Assembly (NCBI GenBank): GCA_900538575.1
Contig: UPZA01000002.1
Coordinates: 186,001 to 250,000, forward strand
Reading direction: 5' to 3'
From: an uncultured Ruminococcus sp.
GTDB taxonomy: Bacteria > Bacillota > Clostridia > Oscillospirales > Ruminococcaceae
DNA length: 64,000 nucleotides
Made by a program: the position numbers and the translations under genes. This document shows positions 1 to 9,068 of the stretch, one piece after another (positions within the stretch are counted from its first letter, which is position 1; each line of letters begins with the position of its first letter). Under the pieces are notes generated by a model that did not search any database, was not told where the DNA came from, and saw only the letters and a program-made list of their open reading frames with translations.

Positions 1-391
1 CGCTTTCATCTATATAGCATATCACGCATACAAACTGCGCGCCTCTGTCCTTCTCGGAAATTCCCTCTAACTCATTAAGCAGCTTAGCGCACCTGTCGCT
101 GTCCGAAGCGTTTTCTCCGGCGTATCTGTGAGAATATACGCCGGGAGCGCCGTTTAAGAAATCAACCTCAAGACCGCTGTCATCAGCAATAACCGGAGCT
201 TTGCAGCGTTCATAAACGGCTTTTGCCTTCAGTCCTGCATTTTCACTGAACGACGATCCTGTTTCTTCAACCTCTATATCAATACCGGCCTCTCTTTGAG
301 AGATAACTTCATATCCGATTGGAGCTAATATATCAGATAATTCCTTTATTTTACCCTTATTATTGCTTGCAAGTATAATTTTTTTATTCAT
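1..391 (-). CDS. rdgB: RdgB/HAM1 non-canonical purine NTP pyrophosphatase (partial, C-terminus outside window)
   Basis: Hydrolyses dITP, XTP and related damaged purine triphosphates to monophosphates, keeping them out of DNA and RNA. The first 130 residues are present. They open with the family N-terminus (MNKKIILASNNKGKIKELSDI) and contain the DDSGL motif near residue 70 followed by GAPGVYSHRYAG, which form the nucleotide-binding site. The ATG at 391 overlaps the end of ftsY by 8 bases, so the two are probably translationally coupled. It is the last visible gene of the long minus-strand run. The gene continues beyond base 1, so the C-terminal third cannot be judged. Confidence 0.93.
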   Translation of the reverse strand, partial: MNKKIILASNNKGKIKELSDILAPIGYEVISQREAGIDIEVEETGSSFSENAGLKAKAVYERCKAPVIADDSGLEVDFLNGAPGVYSHRYAGENASDSDRCAKLLNELEGISEKDRGAQFVCVICYIDES

Positions 392-1334
392 TTTCATTCT
401 CCTCCGGCTCTCCACTGCCGTCGGTAATAGGCTCAAATAACGCTTTTACAAAATCGTGACTGTTAAATGGCTGAAGATCGTCTATTTTTTCGCCTACTCC
501 AATTAACTTTACAGGTATTCCAAGCTCATTTTTAATTGATATTACAATACCGCCCTTAGCCGTTCCGTCAAGCTTGGTCAGAACTATACCGCTTATAGGA
601 GCAACCTCGCTGAATAATCTGGCTTGATTTACAGCGTTCTGACCGGTTGTCGCATCAAGCACCAGCAGCACCTCTCTGGAACTTTCGGGGGCTTCACGTT
701 CGATAATCCTGTTCATTTTTGCAAGCTCTTCCATCAGATTTTTCTTATTATGAAGTCTCCCTGCTGTATCGCATATAAGTACGTCGCAGCCTCTTGCCTT
801 TGCGGCTGCAATTCCGTCAAAAACAACCGAGGCAGGATCCGAGCCCTCAGCATGCTTGACAAGCTCCGCTCCCGCGCGCTCCGTCCAGACTTCAAGCTGA
901 TCAATAGCCGCGGCACGGAAAGTATCCGCAGCGGCTACTATAACCTTTTTGCCCTCGTTTTTCATAGTATGGCAGAGCTTGCCGATAGTCGTTGTTTTAC
1001 CCGCTCCGTTTACTCCTATGACCATTATTACAGAAGGAGCCTTAGAAAGATCCAAACCGATATCCTCGCCCATCATTTCAAAAACGATTTCCTGAATCAT
1101 ATCCATGATAACAGACGGATCGGTTATTCCCTGTTCCTTAATGCGTTTTCTTAGTTCTTCGCATATCTGTACAGAGGTTTCAACTCCCATATCGCTCATT
1201 ATCATTGTTTCCTCAAGCTGCTCAAAAAGCTCCTCGTCTATTTTGGTAAAGGAATTTACAACCTTCTGCATTTTCTTTACCATTGATTCCTTGGTTTTGC
1301 GAAGTCCGTCTTTTATTTTACTAAAAAACCCCAT
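384..1334 (-). CDS. ftsY: Signal recognition particle receptor FtsY
   Basis: SRP receptor GTPase that docks ribosome-nascent chain-SRP complexes at the membrane for co-translational insertion. The 316 residues hold the N domain (about 1-95) and G domain: P-loop GVNGAGKTT (107-115), DTFRAAAIDQL (137-147), DTAGRLHNK (189-197), and TKLDGTAKGG (253-262). The long acidic A domain of proteobacterial FtsY is absent, as is usual in Firmicutes; there is instead a short acidic C-terminal tail. It lies 38 bases downstream of smc, the usual clostridial smc-ftsY order, and overlaps rdgB. The start fits the family length and follows an AAGGAGG-like site. Confidence 0.97.
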   Translation of the reverse strand: MGFFSKIKDGLRKTKESMVKKMQKVVNSFTKIDEELFEQLEETMIMSDMGVETSVQICEELRKRIKEQGITDPSVIMDMIQEIVFEMMGEDIGLDLSKAPSVIMVIGVNGAGKTTTIGKLCHTMKNEGKKVIVAAADTFRAAAIDQLEVWTERAGAELVKHAEGSDPASVVFDGIAAAKARGCDVLICDTAGRLHNKKNLMEELAKMNRIIEREAPESSREVLLVLDATTGQNAVNQARLFSEVAPISGIVLTKLDGTAKGGIVISIKNELGIPVKLIGVGEKIDDLQPFNSHDFVKALFEPITDGSGEPEENENE

Positions 1335-1372
1335 ATTTCAATCCTCCTTCAAAAATCAAGCATTATTTCATA

Positions 1373-4300
1373 CTATTGGGCGACTGCGTTTTCAATATCT
1401 ACCTGCTCCATTTTCAGAAGCTTGGAAATTCCGTCCTCCTGCATTGTTACTCCGTAAAGAACGTTAGCCTCCTCCATAGCGCTTCTCCTATGCGTTACAA
1501 GTACAAACTGCGTACTGTCAGTAAATCTTTTCAGATACTGCGCATATTTTTTTACGTTTACCTCGTCCAGAGCCGCGTCTATCTCATCAAGTATGCAAAA
1601 AGGCGCCGGACGCAGCTTAAGTATTGCAAAATAAATACATATTGCCACAAACGACTGTTCTCCGCCAGAAAGTGAAATCAGGTTTTTGATAACCTTTCCC
1701 GGCGGCGCTACCCGTATTTCAATTCCGGATTCAAGAACGTTTTCTGGATCTGTAAGTATAAGCTCCGCTTTTCCTCCGCCGAACAGCTCGCTGAAAATGT
1801 CTTTAAAATTATTATTGATAATTACAAAGCTTTCCGCAAATATCCGGCACATGTCCTGCGTCAGATCTTCAATAAGCCTTTCAAGCTCACGCTTCGACGA
1901 TTTTACATCGTTTATCTGTCCGGAAAGAAATTTATATCTTTCAGAAACCTCCTTATATTCCTCTATTGCCCCTACGTTTACATTTCCTAAGGCACGTATT
2001 TTTCCTTTAATTTCATTCAGACGCTTATTTGCCGAAATAACGTCGGTTATTTTTTCCGCCGATTCCTCCGCTTCCGAACGCGTCATTTCATAAACCTCAT
2101 ATAACTGATTTATTAAACCGTCATAATCGCTTTGAGCAGAAATTTTTCGTTCCTCGGTCTTGGAAATTTCACCGGAATACTTCTCCTTTGCAGTATTCAG
2201 CTCCTTTATACCGTTTCTGAGATTAGAAACATAAATATCCTGCTGAGTATGAACATTCTGCCATGTCTTTATATCATTATTATACTGCGATACAAGACCG
2301 CTTATTTCCCCGAGGGAATTTTTTCTCTGTAAAATAGCGGATTTCTTCTCCTCAATTGAGGCTTCAAGCTGTTTTTCTTCTTCTTCAAGTTTTTTCAGCC
2401 CTTCAATAGCTTCATTGCTTCCGGCCTTCAGCGATTCAAGCTCTCGCTCGGCAGACTGCCTGTCCTTTACAAGCTCGGCGCTTTTGATTCTTAAAGACGA
2501 CATTTCAGCCGACAGCTCTTCCCGTCTGCTCCTGATACTTTCCTTTCTTCCCTGATCTCTGGCAAGGTTTTCTTCAGAGATTTTAATAAGAGCTTCTATT
2601 TCCTTCAGCTTTTCTTTTGAACGTCTGATAAGAATCTCTGAATTATCCTTTCTTTCCTTTAAAGAATCAAATCGACTTTTATAATCTGAAAGCTGAGCAA
2701 TCGCCTGCTTTTCCATAGCGGCAGCTCTTGAAAGCTCTGATTCAAATCGTATTTTGTCCTGTAAAATTTCCGTCTGCTCCGCCTTGACCTCATCTAATTG
2801 TACAGAAAGCCTCTGAACGGCTTCGCTTAGCTTATGAATTTTTTCGTTGCCGTCTTCAAGACGCTCGTTCAGTTCTTTAATCTGAACAGATAAATTATCA
2901 AGCTCGTTTTTTCTTGAAAATACGCCTGCCGAATGTACCGCCGAACCTCCGGTAAACGAACCTCCGGCATTTACAATCTGACCGTCCAGTGTTACAATAC
3001 GAAATTTATAACCGTACTTTTTAGCTATTACCGCCGCACTGTCAATATCCTCGGCAACCGCCGTTCTGCCGAGCAGAGAGCTTACGATCCTTTCATACTG
3101 TCTGTCAAATTCCACAAGCTCGCTGCCAAGCGCTACAAAGCCGTTCTCTCCGGAAAGTTCCGGCTGATTGAGATTATAGCCTTTTACAGACGTCATTGGC
3201 AGAAATGTCGCGCGTCCAAAACGATTCTCCTTAAGCAATCTGATACAGCGTTTAGCGGCAGTATCGTCCTCAACGATTATATTCTGCATTGCTCCGCCCA
3301 ACGCAGTTTCAATCGCTGTTGCATATTCCTGCTTAACGCTTACAAGCTGCGCGACAGTACCCCTGATACCTGAAATCCTGCCGGAAGAGGAAGCCCTCAT
3401 AATTTCCTTTACGGACCGTGCGAAGCCCTCCATATTATTTTCAAGATCTGTTAGCAGCTTTCTTCTCTGCTGTTTTTCCTTAATTTCCAGGCTAAGATTC
3501 TCCTGTTCCCCTTTACGCTTTAAAAGCCTGCTCTGCTTGTCTTTGTAAAGGTTAGAAAAGCCCTGAAATCTGTTTTGCAGTTCTTCGGCTTTTTCATTTG
3601 CCGCATTTATTCCTTCGGATATTTCTTTCTTTTCCTTGGCATACTGATCGGCCTGATCTTTTAAAATATTCTCCTGCCCCGACATTATATCAAGCTGCTC
3701 CTGCGCCTCGTTAGCGGCAGACTGCGCTCCCGCAAGCTCGGAACGGTATTCGCTCTGCTTAATATAAAGACCGTTTATTTCATTTCCGGCTCTGTCCGAG
3801 CTGATTCCTAAGCTCTCATCCTCCAGTCTTGCCGCTTCAAAGCCGCTTTCAACCTCGCTTAATCTTTCTGAAATAATTTTTGATTCCGATATAATACGTT
3901 CTATTTCTTTAAGCTTACTTTCAATAACCGTTTTATTTTTTATTTCATTTTCTGAAAGACTTATTTTTCTTTCCTTTATAGAATCAAGACTTGTATTGCT
4001 ATGGGAAATATCGTTTTCAAAAACCGCTATATCTGATTTATACTGCGACGCTCTTTTCTCCGCTTCTAAAATCTGCTCCCTGAGCCGTTCTACTTTCACG
4101 GAGCTTTCCTGTATCTTTTGGTACCCCTCGTTTATTTTAATTTCTTCCCGTTCAATATCGTTCTGAATATTCTCGTATTCGTTTTTATTTATCAAAAGAG
4201 CGTTTTCCAGATCGTCAAGCTTGCTTCTAAGCTCTCCTATCCTGTGAACCCACACGGATATTTCAAGCTTTTTTCTTTCCTGCGCTAAAACCAGAAATTT

Positions 4301-4939
4301 TTCAGCCTTTTCCGACTGTACTCGCAGAGGCTCCACACGGCCCTCCAGCTCCAATACAATATCGTTAAGCCTGAGAAGATTTTCCTGAGCCGCCGTAAGC
4401 TTTCTTTCGGCCTCCGTCTTTCTGTACCGGAATTTAGAAATACCCGCCGCTTCTTCAAAAATATCACGGCGTTCATTACTTTTCGCGCTTACGATTTCGG
4501 CTATTCTTCCCTGCCCTATAATAGAATATCCGTCGCGCCCTAAACCGGTATCCATGAAAAGTTCATTTATATCCTTCAGCCTTACGCCCTTACCGTTAAT
4601 CCTATACTCGCTTTCTCCGCTTCTATAAAGCTTTCTGGTAACGCTTACTTCATTTTCATCACTGTTTAAGGCTCTGTCCGAATTATCCAGCGTTAAAGTT
4701 ACCATTGCGAATCCGACCGGCTTTCTGGCAACAGTACCGGAAAAAATAACATCCTCCATCTTATTTCCCCTCAGAGTTTTGGTAGACTGCTCCCCCAAAA
4801 CCCATCTAATAGAATCGCCGATATTACTTTTTCCGCTGCCGTTGGGGCCGACAACCGCAGTCAGTCCCTTATCAAAGGTCAGCTTAACTTTATCGGGAAA
4901 AGACTTAAAGCCCTGTAACTCCAATGATTTTAAATACAT
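1373..4939 (-). CDS. smc: Chromosome segregation protein SMC
   Basis: Structural maintenance of chromosomes ATPase, core of the SMC-ScpAB condensin. The 1188 residues are a standard full length. Walker A is GPNGSGKSN (31-39); two long coiled coils (about 165-500 and 670-1000, rich in E, K, L and Q) flank the hinge (about 515-665, ending near GGSFTGGSAV). The C-terminal head has the ABC signature LSGGEQSF and the Walker B-like CILDEIDAALD. The start has an AAGGAG site 11 bases upstream. ScpA and ScpB are not in the window. It lies between the radical SAM gene and ftsY, all on the same strand. Confidence 0.98.
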   Translation of the reverse strand: MYLKSLELQGFKSFPDKVKLTFDKGLTAVVGPNGSGKSNIGDSIRWVLGEQSTKTLRGNKMEDVIFSGTVARKPVGFAMVTLTLDNSDRALNSDENEVSVTRKLYRSGESEYRINGKGVRLKDINELFMDTGLGRDGYSIIGQGRIAEIVSAKSNERRDIFEEAAGISKFRYRKTEAERKLTAAQENLLRLNDIVLELEGRVEPLRVQSEKAEKFLVLAQERKKLEISVWVHRIGELRSKLDDLENALLINKNEYENIQNDIEREEIKINEGYQKIQESSVKVERLREQILEAEKRASQYKSDIAVFENDISHSNTSLDSIKERKISLSENEIKNKTVIESKLKEIERIISESKIISERLSEVESGFEAARLEDESLGISSDRAGNEINGLYIKQSEYRSELAGAQSAANEAQEQLDIMSGQENILKDQADQYAKEKKEISEGINAANEKAEELQNRFQGFSNLYKDKQSRLLKRKGEQENLSLEIKEKQQRRKLLTDLENNMEGFARSVKEIMRASSSGRISGIRGTVAQLVSVKQEYATAIETALGGAMQNIIVEDDTAAKRCIRLLKENRFGRATFLPMTSVKGYNLNQPELSGENGFVALGSELVEFDRQYERIVSSLLGRTAVAEDIDSAAVIAKKYGYKFRIVTLDGQIVNAGGSFTGGSAVHSAGVFSRKNELDNLSVQIKELNERLEDGNEKIHKLSEAVQRLSVQLDEVKAEQTEILQDKIRFESELSRAAAMEKQAIAQLSDYKSRFDSLKERKDNSEILIRRSKEKLKEIEALIKISEENLARDQGRKESIRSRREELSAEMSSLRIKSAELVKDRQSAERELESLKAGSNEAIEGLKKLEEEEKQLEASIEEKKSAILQRKNSLGEISGLVSQYNNDIKTWQNVHTQQDIYVSNLRNGIKELNTAKEKYSGEISKTEERKISAQSDYDGLINQLYEVYEMTRSEAEESAEKITDVISANKRLNEIKGKIRALGNVNVGAIEEYKEVSERYKFLSGQINDVKSSKRELERLIEDLTQDMCRIFAESFVIINNNFKDIFSELFGGGKAELILTDPENVLESGIEIRVAPPGKVIKNLISLSGGEQSFVAICIYFAILKLRPAPFCILDEIDAALDEVNVKKYAQYLKRFTDSTQFVLVTHRRSAMEEANVLYGVTMQEDGISKLLKMEQVDIENAVAQ

Positions 4940-5022
4940 ATAATCAATAGCTCCTTAGGTAAAAATGCAAAAAATATTCTAAGCTTAAGATTTCTTGCCG
5001 CTGATTTTTCTGTTTTGGAGCG

Positions 5023-6054
5023 TTACTCCTTCATCTCACATTGATATTTCGGAATCTCTTTATCGCCGATTATTCTTATATCAACACCCATTTTTCTGAA
5101 ATATTCAACATTTGATTTTTTATGCCCCAACGCTTTACTGACGCAGGAAGGGTTAACAGCAAAGGTAAAAGATTTTTGTTTACTTTCAATAAAACTATTT
5201 CCCGCAGAATTGATTAGAAGTATATCCCGAATAATATACTCCATGCCTTTTCTGTAAATCAAACCTTCGCAAAGCTCCTTAAACGCAGGATGATAATAGC
5301 CCGCAACCATTTCTCCCTCAACTCCGTCCGAGGCATGAAGTCCGCACTTAATAACCTCAATGCCATTAATATCAAACTCCTCAAGCATATATGCGCAAAG
5401 CTCAACAACCTCGTCAAAAGGCATAAGCTTATATTTACCTGATTCATACAAATCCGCAAGCTTAGTACCTTTTAATACTACAACCGGATATATCCTTACC
5501 GTATCGGGATGAATTTTCATAATTCTCTCAGTTGTTTTGCGTTCATCATAAACAGAGCTCCGATAAAGCCCCGCCATCATCTGTAAGCCCAGCTCAAATC
5601 CATATTCACGAATTAAAGCCGACGCTTTGTAAACGTCCTCTGCGGTATGTCCCCTTTCGTTAGCCTCAAGCACATGATTTTTCATACTCTGGGCTCCAAG
5701 CTCTATGGACGTAACTCCATACGACCTTAAAAGCTCCAGAATATCCCTGTCAATGAAATCAGGACGGGTTGATATCCTAACGCCTCTGAAACCTTCCGTG
5801 CCGATATAGCATTTTGCAGCTTCGAGAAGAGAAGTCATATATCCTCTGTTTATAGCTGTAAAGCTCCCGCCGAAAAAAGCTATTTCACAGTTTTTTTTAT
5901 CCCTCACTTCATTCAAAGCCTGACGGCATATTCTATGAACATCGTCGGCTGTCGGAGCATACTGCGCTCCGCTTATCGTTTTCTGATTACAAAAGCTGCA
6001 CTGATGAGGACATCCGGCATGCGGCACAAATATTGATATATTACTGTGTTTCAT
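5023..6054 (-). CDS. Radical SAM protein (Elp3-like domain) of the rnc-smc cluster
   Basis: Radical SAM enzyme of unknown substrate. The cluster motif is CPHQCSFC (C-x3-C-x2-C) about 15 residues from the start, followed by the SAM-binding FFGGSFTAI. The fold resembles the Elp3/oxygen-independent coproporphyrinogen oxidase group, but no acetyltransferase domain follows. The open frame extends 21 codons upstream, but that part lies inside rnc. The ATG at 6054 has a GGAG site ten bases upstream and gives a 343-residue protein opening MKHSNISIFVPHAGCPHQC. The 14-base overlap with rnc suggests coupling. The association with rnc and smc is common in Clostridia; the function there is not known to me. 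Confidence 0.88.
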   Translation of the reverse strand: MKHSNISIFVPHAGCPHQCSFCNQKTISGAQYAPTADDVHRICRQALNEVRDKKNCEIAFFGGSFTAINRGYMTSLLEAAKCYIGTEGFRGVRISTRPDFIDRDILELLRSYGVTSIELGAQSMKNHVLEANERGHTAEDVYKASALIREYGFELGLQMMAGLYRSSVYDERKTTERIMKIHPDTVRIYPVVVLKGTKLADLYESGKYKLMPFDEVVELCAYMLEEFDINGIEVIKCGLHASDGVEGEMVAGYYHPAFKELCEGLIYRKGMEYIIRDILLINSAGNSFIESKQKSFTFAVNPSCVSKALGHKKSNVEYFRKMGVDIRIIGDKEIPKYQCEMKE

Positions 6055-6745
6055 ATCCCATAAGCTCCAGCGCTTCTTTTGCCGCCATCTGTTCCGCTTC
6101 CTTTTTGCTTTTTCCAACGCCGGTTCCTATTACGTTTGAATTAAGGCATACCTGAACCTTAAACGCCTTGTTATGATCCGGACCGGACTGTCCGGCAAGA
6201 TGATATTCAACCTTTTCTTCCGGATTCTTCTGGATAATTTCCTGAAGGACGGTTTTATAGTCATTAAACGCCGATGATTTTCTGCTGTCTATATCCTCCG
6301 GAACAAAACCCAAAACATACGTAGTCGCGGCGTCTATTCCTCCGTCAAGGTAAATAGCCGCGATAACCGCCTCGAAAGCGTCCGCTAAAATTGACGGTCT
6401 TTCTCGTCCTCCGGTATTTTCCTCGCCTTTTCCCAGAAGAATAAAATCTCCCAGTCTGATCTGCTTTGCAAACTCATGCAGCGATTTCTCACACACCAGA
6501 GACGCCCTTATTTTTGTCAGTTCACCCTCCGGAAGATGTGTAAAATGCAGGAATAGATATTGTGAAACTACTATAGACAGAACGCTGTCGCCTAAAAATT
6601 CCAGCCTTTCGTTACTATGGCGAAGCTTCTTTTTTTCATTCGCATAAGATGAATGAGACAACGCCTCAATCAGAAGCTGCTTATTTTTAAAACTATATTT
6701 CAGTCGCTTTTCCAGCTCCTCAATACGCTCGTTCAGCTGTTCCAT
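6041..6745 (-). CDS. rnc: Ribonuclease III
   Basis: Double-stranded-RNA endonuclease for rRNA precursor processing and mRNA or antisense decay. The 234 residues hold an N-terminal RNase III domain with the signature ERLEFLGDSVL (46-56), a second acidic site DAFEAVIAAIYLDGG, and a C-terminal dsRNA-binding domain (about 157-230) ending KKEAEQMAAKEALELMG. Length and domain order are standard. It lies 17 bases after plsX. In many Firmicutes acpP separates plsX from rnc; here there is no room for it. Confidence 0.97.
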   Translation of the reverse strand: MEQLNERIEELEKRLKYSFKNKQLLIEALSHSSYANEKKKLRHSNERLEFLGDSVLSIVVSQYLFLHFTHLPEGELTKIRASLVCEKSLHEFAKQIRLGDFILLGKGEENTGGRERPSILADAFEAVIAAIYLDGGIDAATTYVLGFVPEDIDSRKSSAFNDYKTVLQEIIQKNPEEKVEYHLAGQSGPDHNKAFKVQVCLNSNVIGTGVGKSKKEAEQMAAKEALELMGYETQ

Positions 6746-6762
6746 TCAATTCTTCACCGTCC

Positions 6763-7746
6763 TTATTTTTCAATTGATTTTATAATTGTTTCCGTAACAT
6801 TTCCGTCAACGCAGGCCTTAGCCTGTCTTATAGCGTTATAGAACGCCTTGGAGTCCGAGCTTCCGTGCGCCTTGATAACCGGCTTATTGACTCCCAGCAA
6901 AACTGCTCCGCCCTCCTCCGTATAATCCATAGCCTTCTTAAACGCCTTGATCTTTTTATAAACGAGCATCGCTGACAGCTTACCCGCTAATCCACCGTAT
7001 ATCTCCTTAAGCTTACCTGAAAAAAACGAACCCATGCCCTCGTAAAGTTTCAGAATAACATTTCCGGTAAAGCCGTCTGTTACCGCAACTTCAAATTCAC
7101 CCTTAGGCAGTTCCCTTGCCTCAAGGTTTCCACAGAAATTAAGCTCAGATTCCTTTAAAAGCTTATATGCTTCAATTTCAAGCTCTCTGCCCTTTGTATC
7201 CTCAATACCAATATTGACAAGTCCGACCTTAGGCTTTGAGATTCCGTTTACCTTTTCCATGTAGGCGGAGGCCATAATACCGAACTGCAGCAGCATTTCC
7301 GGACGGCAGTCGTCGTTGGCGCCGCCGTCCACAAGCATTAAACGGCCTTTAGCCGTGGGAAGAATCGGCGCTAATGTCGCTCTTTTAACGCCTTTTATCC
7401 TCTTTGTGATAAATGTTGCTCCAACCACAAGAGCCCCGGAGCTTCCCGCGCTTACAAAGGCGTCTCCTCCTTCGTCGCATAGCGCCTTCAGACCAAGCGC
7501 CATAGAGCAGTCCTTCCTGCTTTTAATAATTTCCGTCGGCTTTTCGTGAATGTCGATTACAGAATCAGTATGTATTATATCCATACCGCCGATATCGATT
7601 CCGTTTTCATCAGAGATCCTTTCTATTATCTCACGGTTTCCGGTAAGCGTTATTTTTACTCCGAGATTCTCCTCGGCAATCTTACATCCTTTTATAACCT
7701 CAAGGGGAGCGTTATCTCCGCCGAATGCGTCAACAATAATATTCAT
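6763..7746 (-). CDS. plsX: Phosphate acyltransferase PlsX
   Basis: Converts acyl-ACP to acyl-phosphate, the first step of phospholipid synthesis by the PlsX-PlsY route; peripheral membrane enzyme. The 327 residues begin MNIIVDAFGGDNAP, the family hallmark, and contain GALVVGAT, NGGAN-like DGGAND, and VTDGFTGNVILKLYEG. Length is typical. The ATG is 17 bases after the trmFO stop. No fapR, fabD or acpP gene adjoins it. Confidence 0.97.
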   Translation of the reverse strand: MNIIVDAFGGDNAPLEVIKGCKIAEENLGVKITLTGNREIIERISDENGIDIGGMDIIHTDSVIDIHEKPTEIIKSRKDCSMALGLKALCDEGGDAFVSAGSSGALVVGATFITKRIKGVKRATLAPILPTAKGRLMLVDGGANDDCRPEMLLQFGIMASAYMEKVNGISKPKVGLVNIGIEDTKGRELEIEAYKLLKESELNFCGNLEARELPKGEFEVAVTDGFTGNVILKLYEGMGSFFSGKLKEIYGGLAGKLSAMLVYKKIKAFKKAMDYTEEGGAVLLGVNKPVIKAHGSSDSKAFYNAIRQAKACVDGNVTETIIKSIEK

Positions 7747-7763
7747 AAATCTCAGCTCTTTTA

Positions 7764-9056
7764 TTATAAATTATTTTTAAGCGCCGCCAAGGATCTGTCG
7801 GCATATGCGGCATATTTTACTTTCTTATCCTTTATTCTTTCCGGCAGTTCCGGAAGTATGCCCATATTACAGCCCATAGGCTGAAATTCTCCGCTGCAGC
7901 CTCCGCTAATATAAGCGGTCAGCGCGCCGATCATAGTTTCATGCGGCAAAACCATAGGAGCCTTTCCTTTTATGCGCCTTACGACGTTGATTCCGGCCAT
8001 TATACCGCTTGCCGCCGATTCAATATACCCCTCTACTCCGGTGATCTGACCGGCAAAGAAAATATCGGAATCGCTTTTCAGACTATAATCTGAACAGAGA
8101 AGCTTTGGACTGTCTATAAAGGAATTTCTGTGCATAACCCCGTAACGGACAAATTCAGCGTTCTCTAACCCGGGAATCATAGAAAACACTCTTTTCTGTT
8201 CTCCGAACTTAAGATTGGTCTGAAAGCCGACAAGATTATACATAGTTCCCGCCTTATTTTCTTTCCTAAGCTGCACTACGGCATAAGGTCTTTTTCCCGT
8301 CCGCCTGTCTATAAGTCCCACAGGCTTAAGGGGACCGAAACGCATTGTATCCTCACCTCTTCCGGCAAGCGCCTCTATCGGCATACAGCCCTCGTAGACC
8401 TTAAAGTTCCTTTTGTCAAATTCTTTCAGCGGAGCTCTTTCCGCTTCTGTCAGAGCATTGTAAAATGCGGCATACTCGCCTTTATTCATCGGACAGTTTA
8501 TATAATCGGCGTCGCCTCTGTCATAGCGCGACGCAAAGAAAATCTTATCCCTGTCAAGGCTTTCAAAGGTCACTATCGGAGCTGCGGCGTCAAAAAAGCT
8601 GAGATAATTCCCGCACTTTTTTCTAATGCTTTCCGCCAGTCCGCCGGAGGTCAAAGGACCTGTTGCAATTATAACCGTTTCATTCTCCGGTATATCGGTA
8701 ATTTCCCTGTCTATTACGGTTATAAGAGGGTGAGCGGTAATCTTTTCAGTCACGCTGTCGGAAAAACTTTCCCTGTCTACCGCCAAAGCCCCTCCCGCCT
8801 CGACTGCATTTGCTTTTGCGCATGGGACTATCAATGAGCCCAGCAGCTCCATTTCCTCTTTAAGCAATCCTGCGGCAGAATCGTGCCTTGAAGCCTTCAA
8901 GGAATTGGAGCATACAAGCTCCGCCAGTCCCTTATAATGATGAGCGGGAGTAAACTTGTGCGGCTTCATTTCATAAAGCTCTACAGCGATTCCGGCGTTT
9001 GCTATCTGCCACGACGCCTCGCATCCTGCAAGTCCTCCGCCTATAACCTTAACCAT
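7764..9056 (-). CDS. trmFO: Methylenetetrahydrofolate-tRNA-(uracil-5-)-methyltransferase TrmFO
   Basis: Flavoprotein that makes 5-methyluridine at position 54 of the tRNA T-loop using methylenetetrahydrofolate as carbon donor. The 430 residues start with the dinucleotide-binding motif VIGGGLAGCEASW (4-16). They contain the family stretches EMKPHKFTPAH and SNSLKAS near the N-terminus, and GVEGYIESAASGIMAGINV towards the C-terminus, which binds FAD. It sits 12 bases after topA. The topA-trmFO order is standard in Firmicutes. Confidence 0.97.
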   Translation of the reverse strand: MVKVIGGGLAGCEASWQIANAGIAVELYEMKPHKFTPAHHYKGLAELVCSNSLKASRHDSAAGLLKEEMELLGSLIVPCAKANAVEAGGALAVDRESFSDSVTEKITAHPLITVIDREITDIPENETVIIATGPLTSGGLAESIRKKCGNYLSFFDAAAPIVTFESLDRDKIFFASRYDRGDADYINCPMNKGEYAAFYNALTEAERAPLKEFDKRNFKVYEGCMPIEALAGRGEDTMRFGPLKPVGLIDRRTGKRPYAVVQLRKENKAGTMYNLVGFQTNLKFGEQKRVFSMIPGLENAEFVRYGVMHRNSFIDSPKLLCSDYSLKSDSDIFFAGQITGVEGYIESAASGIMAGINVVRRIKGKAPMVLPHETMIGALTAYISGGCSGEFQPMGCNMGILPELPERIKDKKVKYAAYADRSLAALKNNL

Positions 9057-9068
9057 CTTAATCTCCCT

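Noticed and set aside
2933..3373. Open frames on the plus strand within smc and ftsY
   Set aside because: They are antisense shadows of highly conserved genes; no ribosome sites or promoters were seen.
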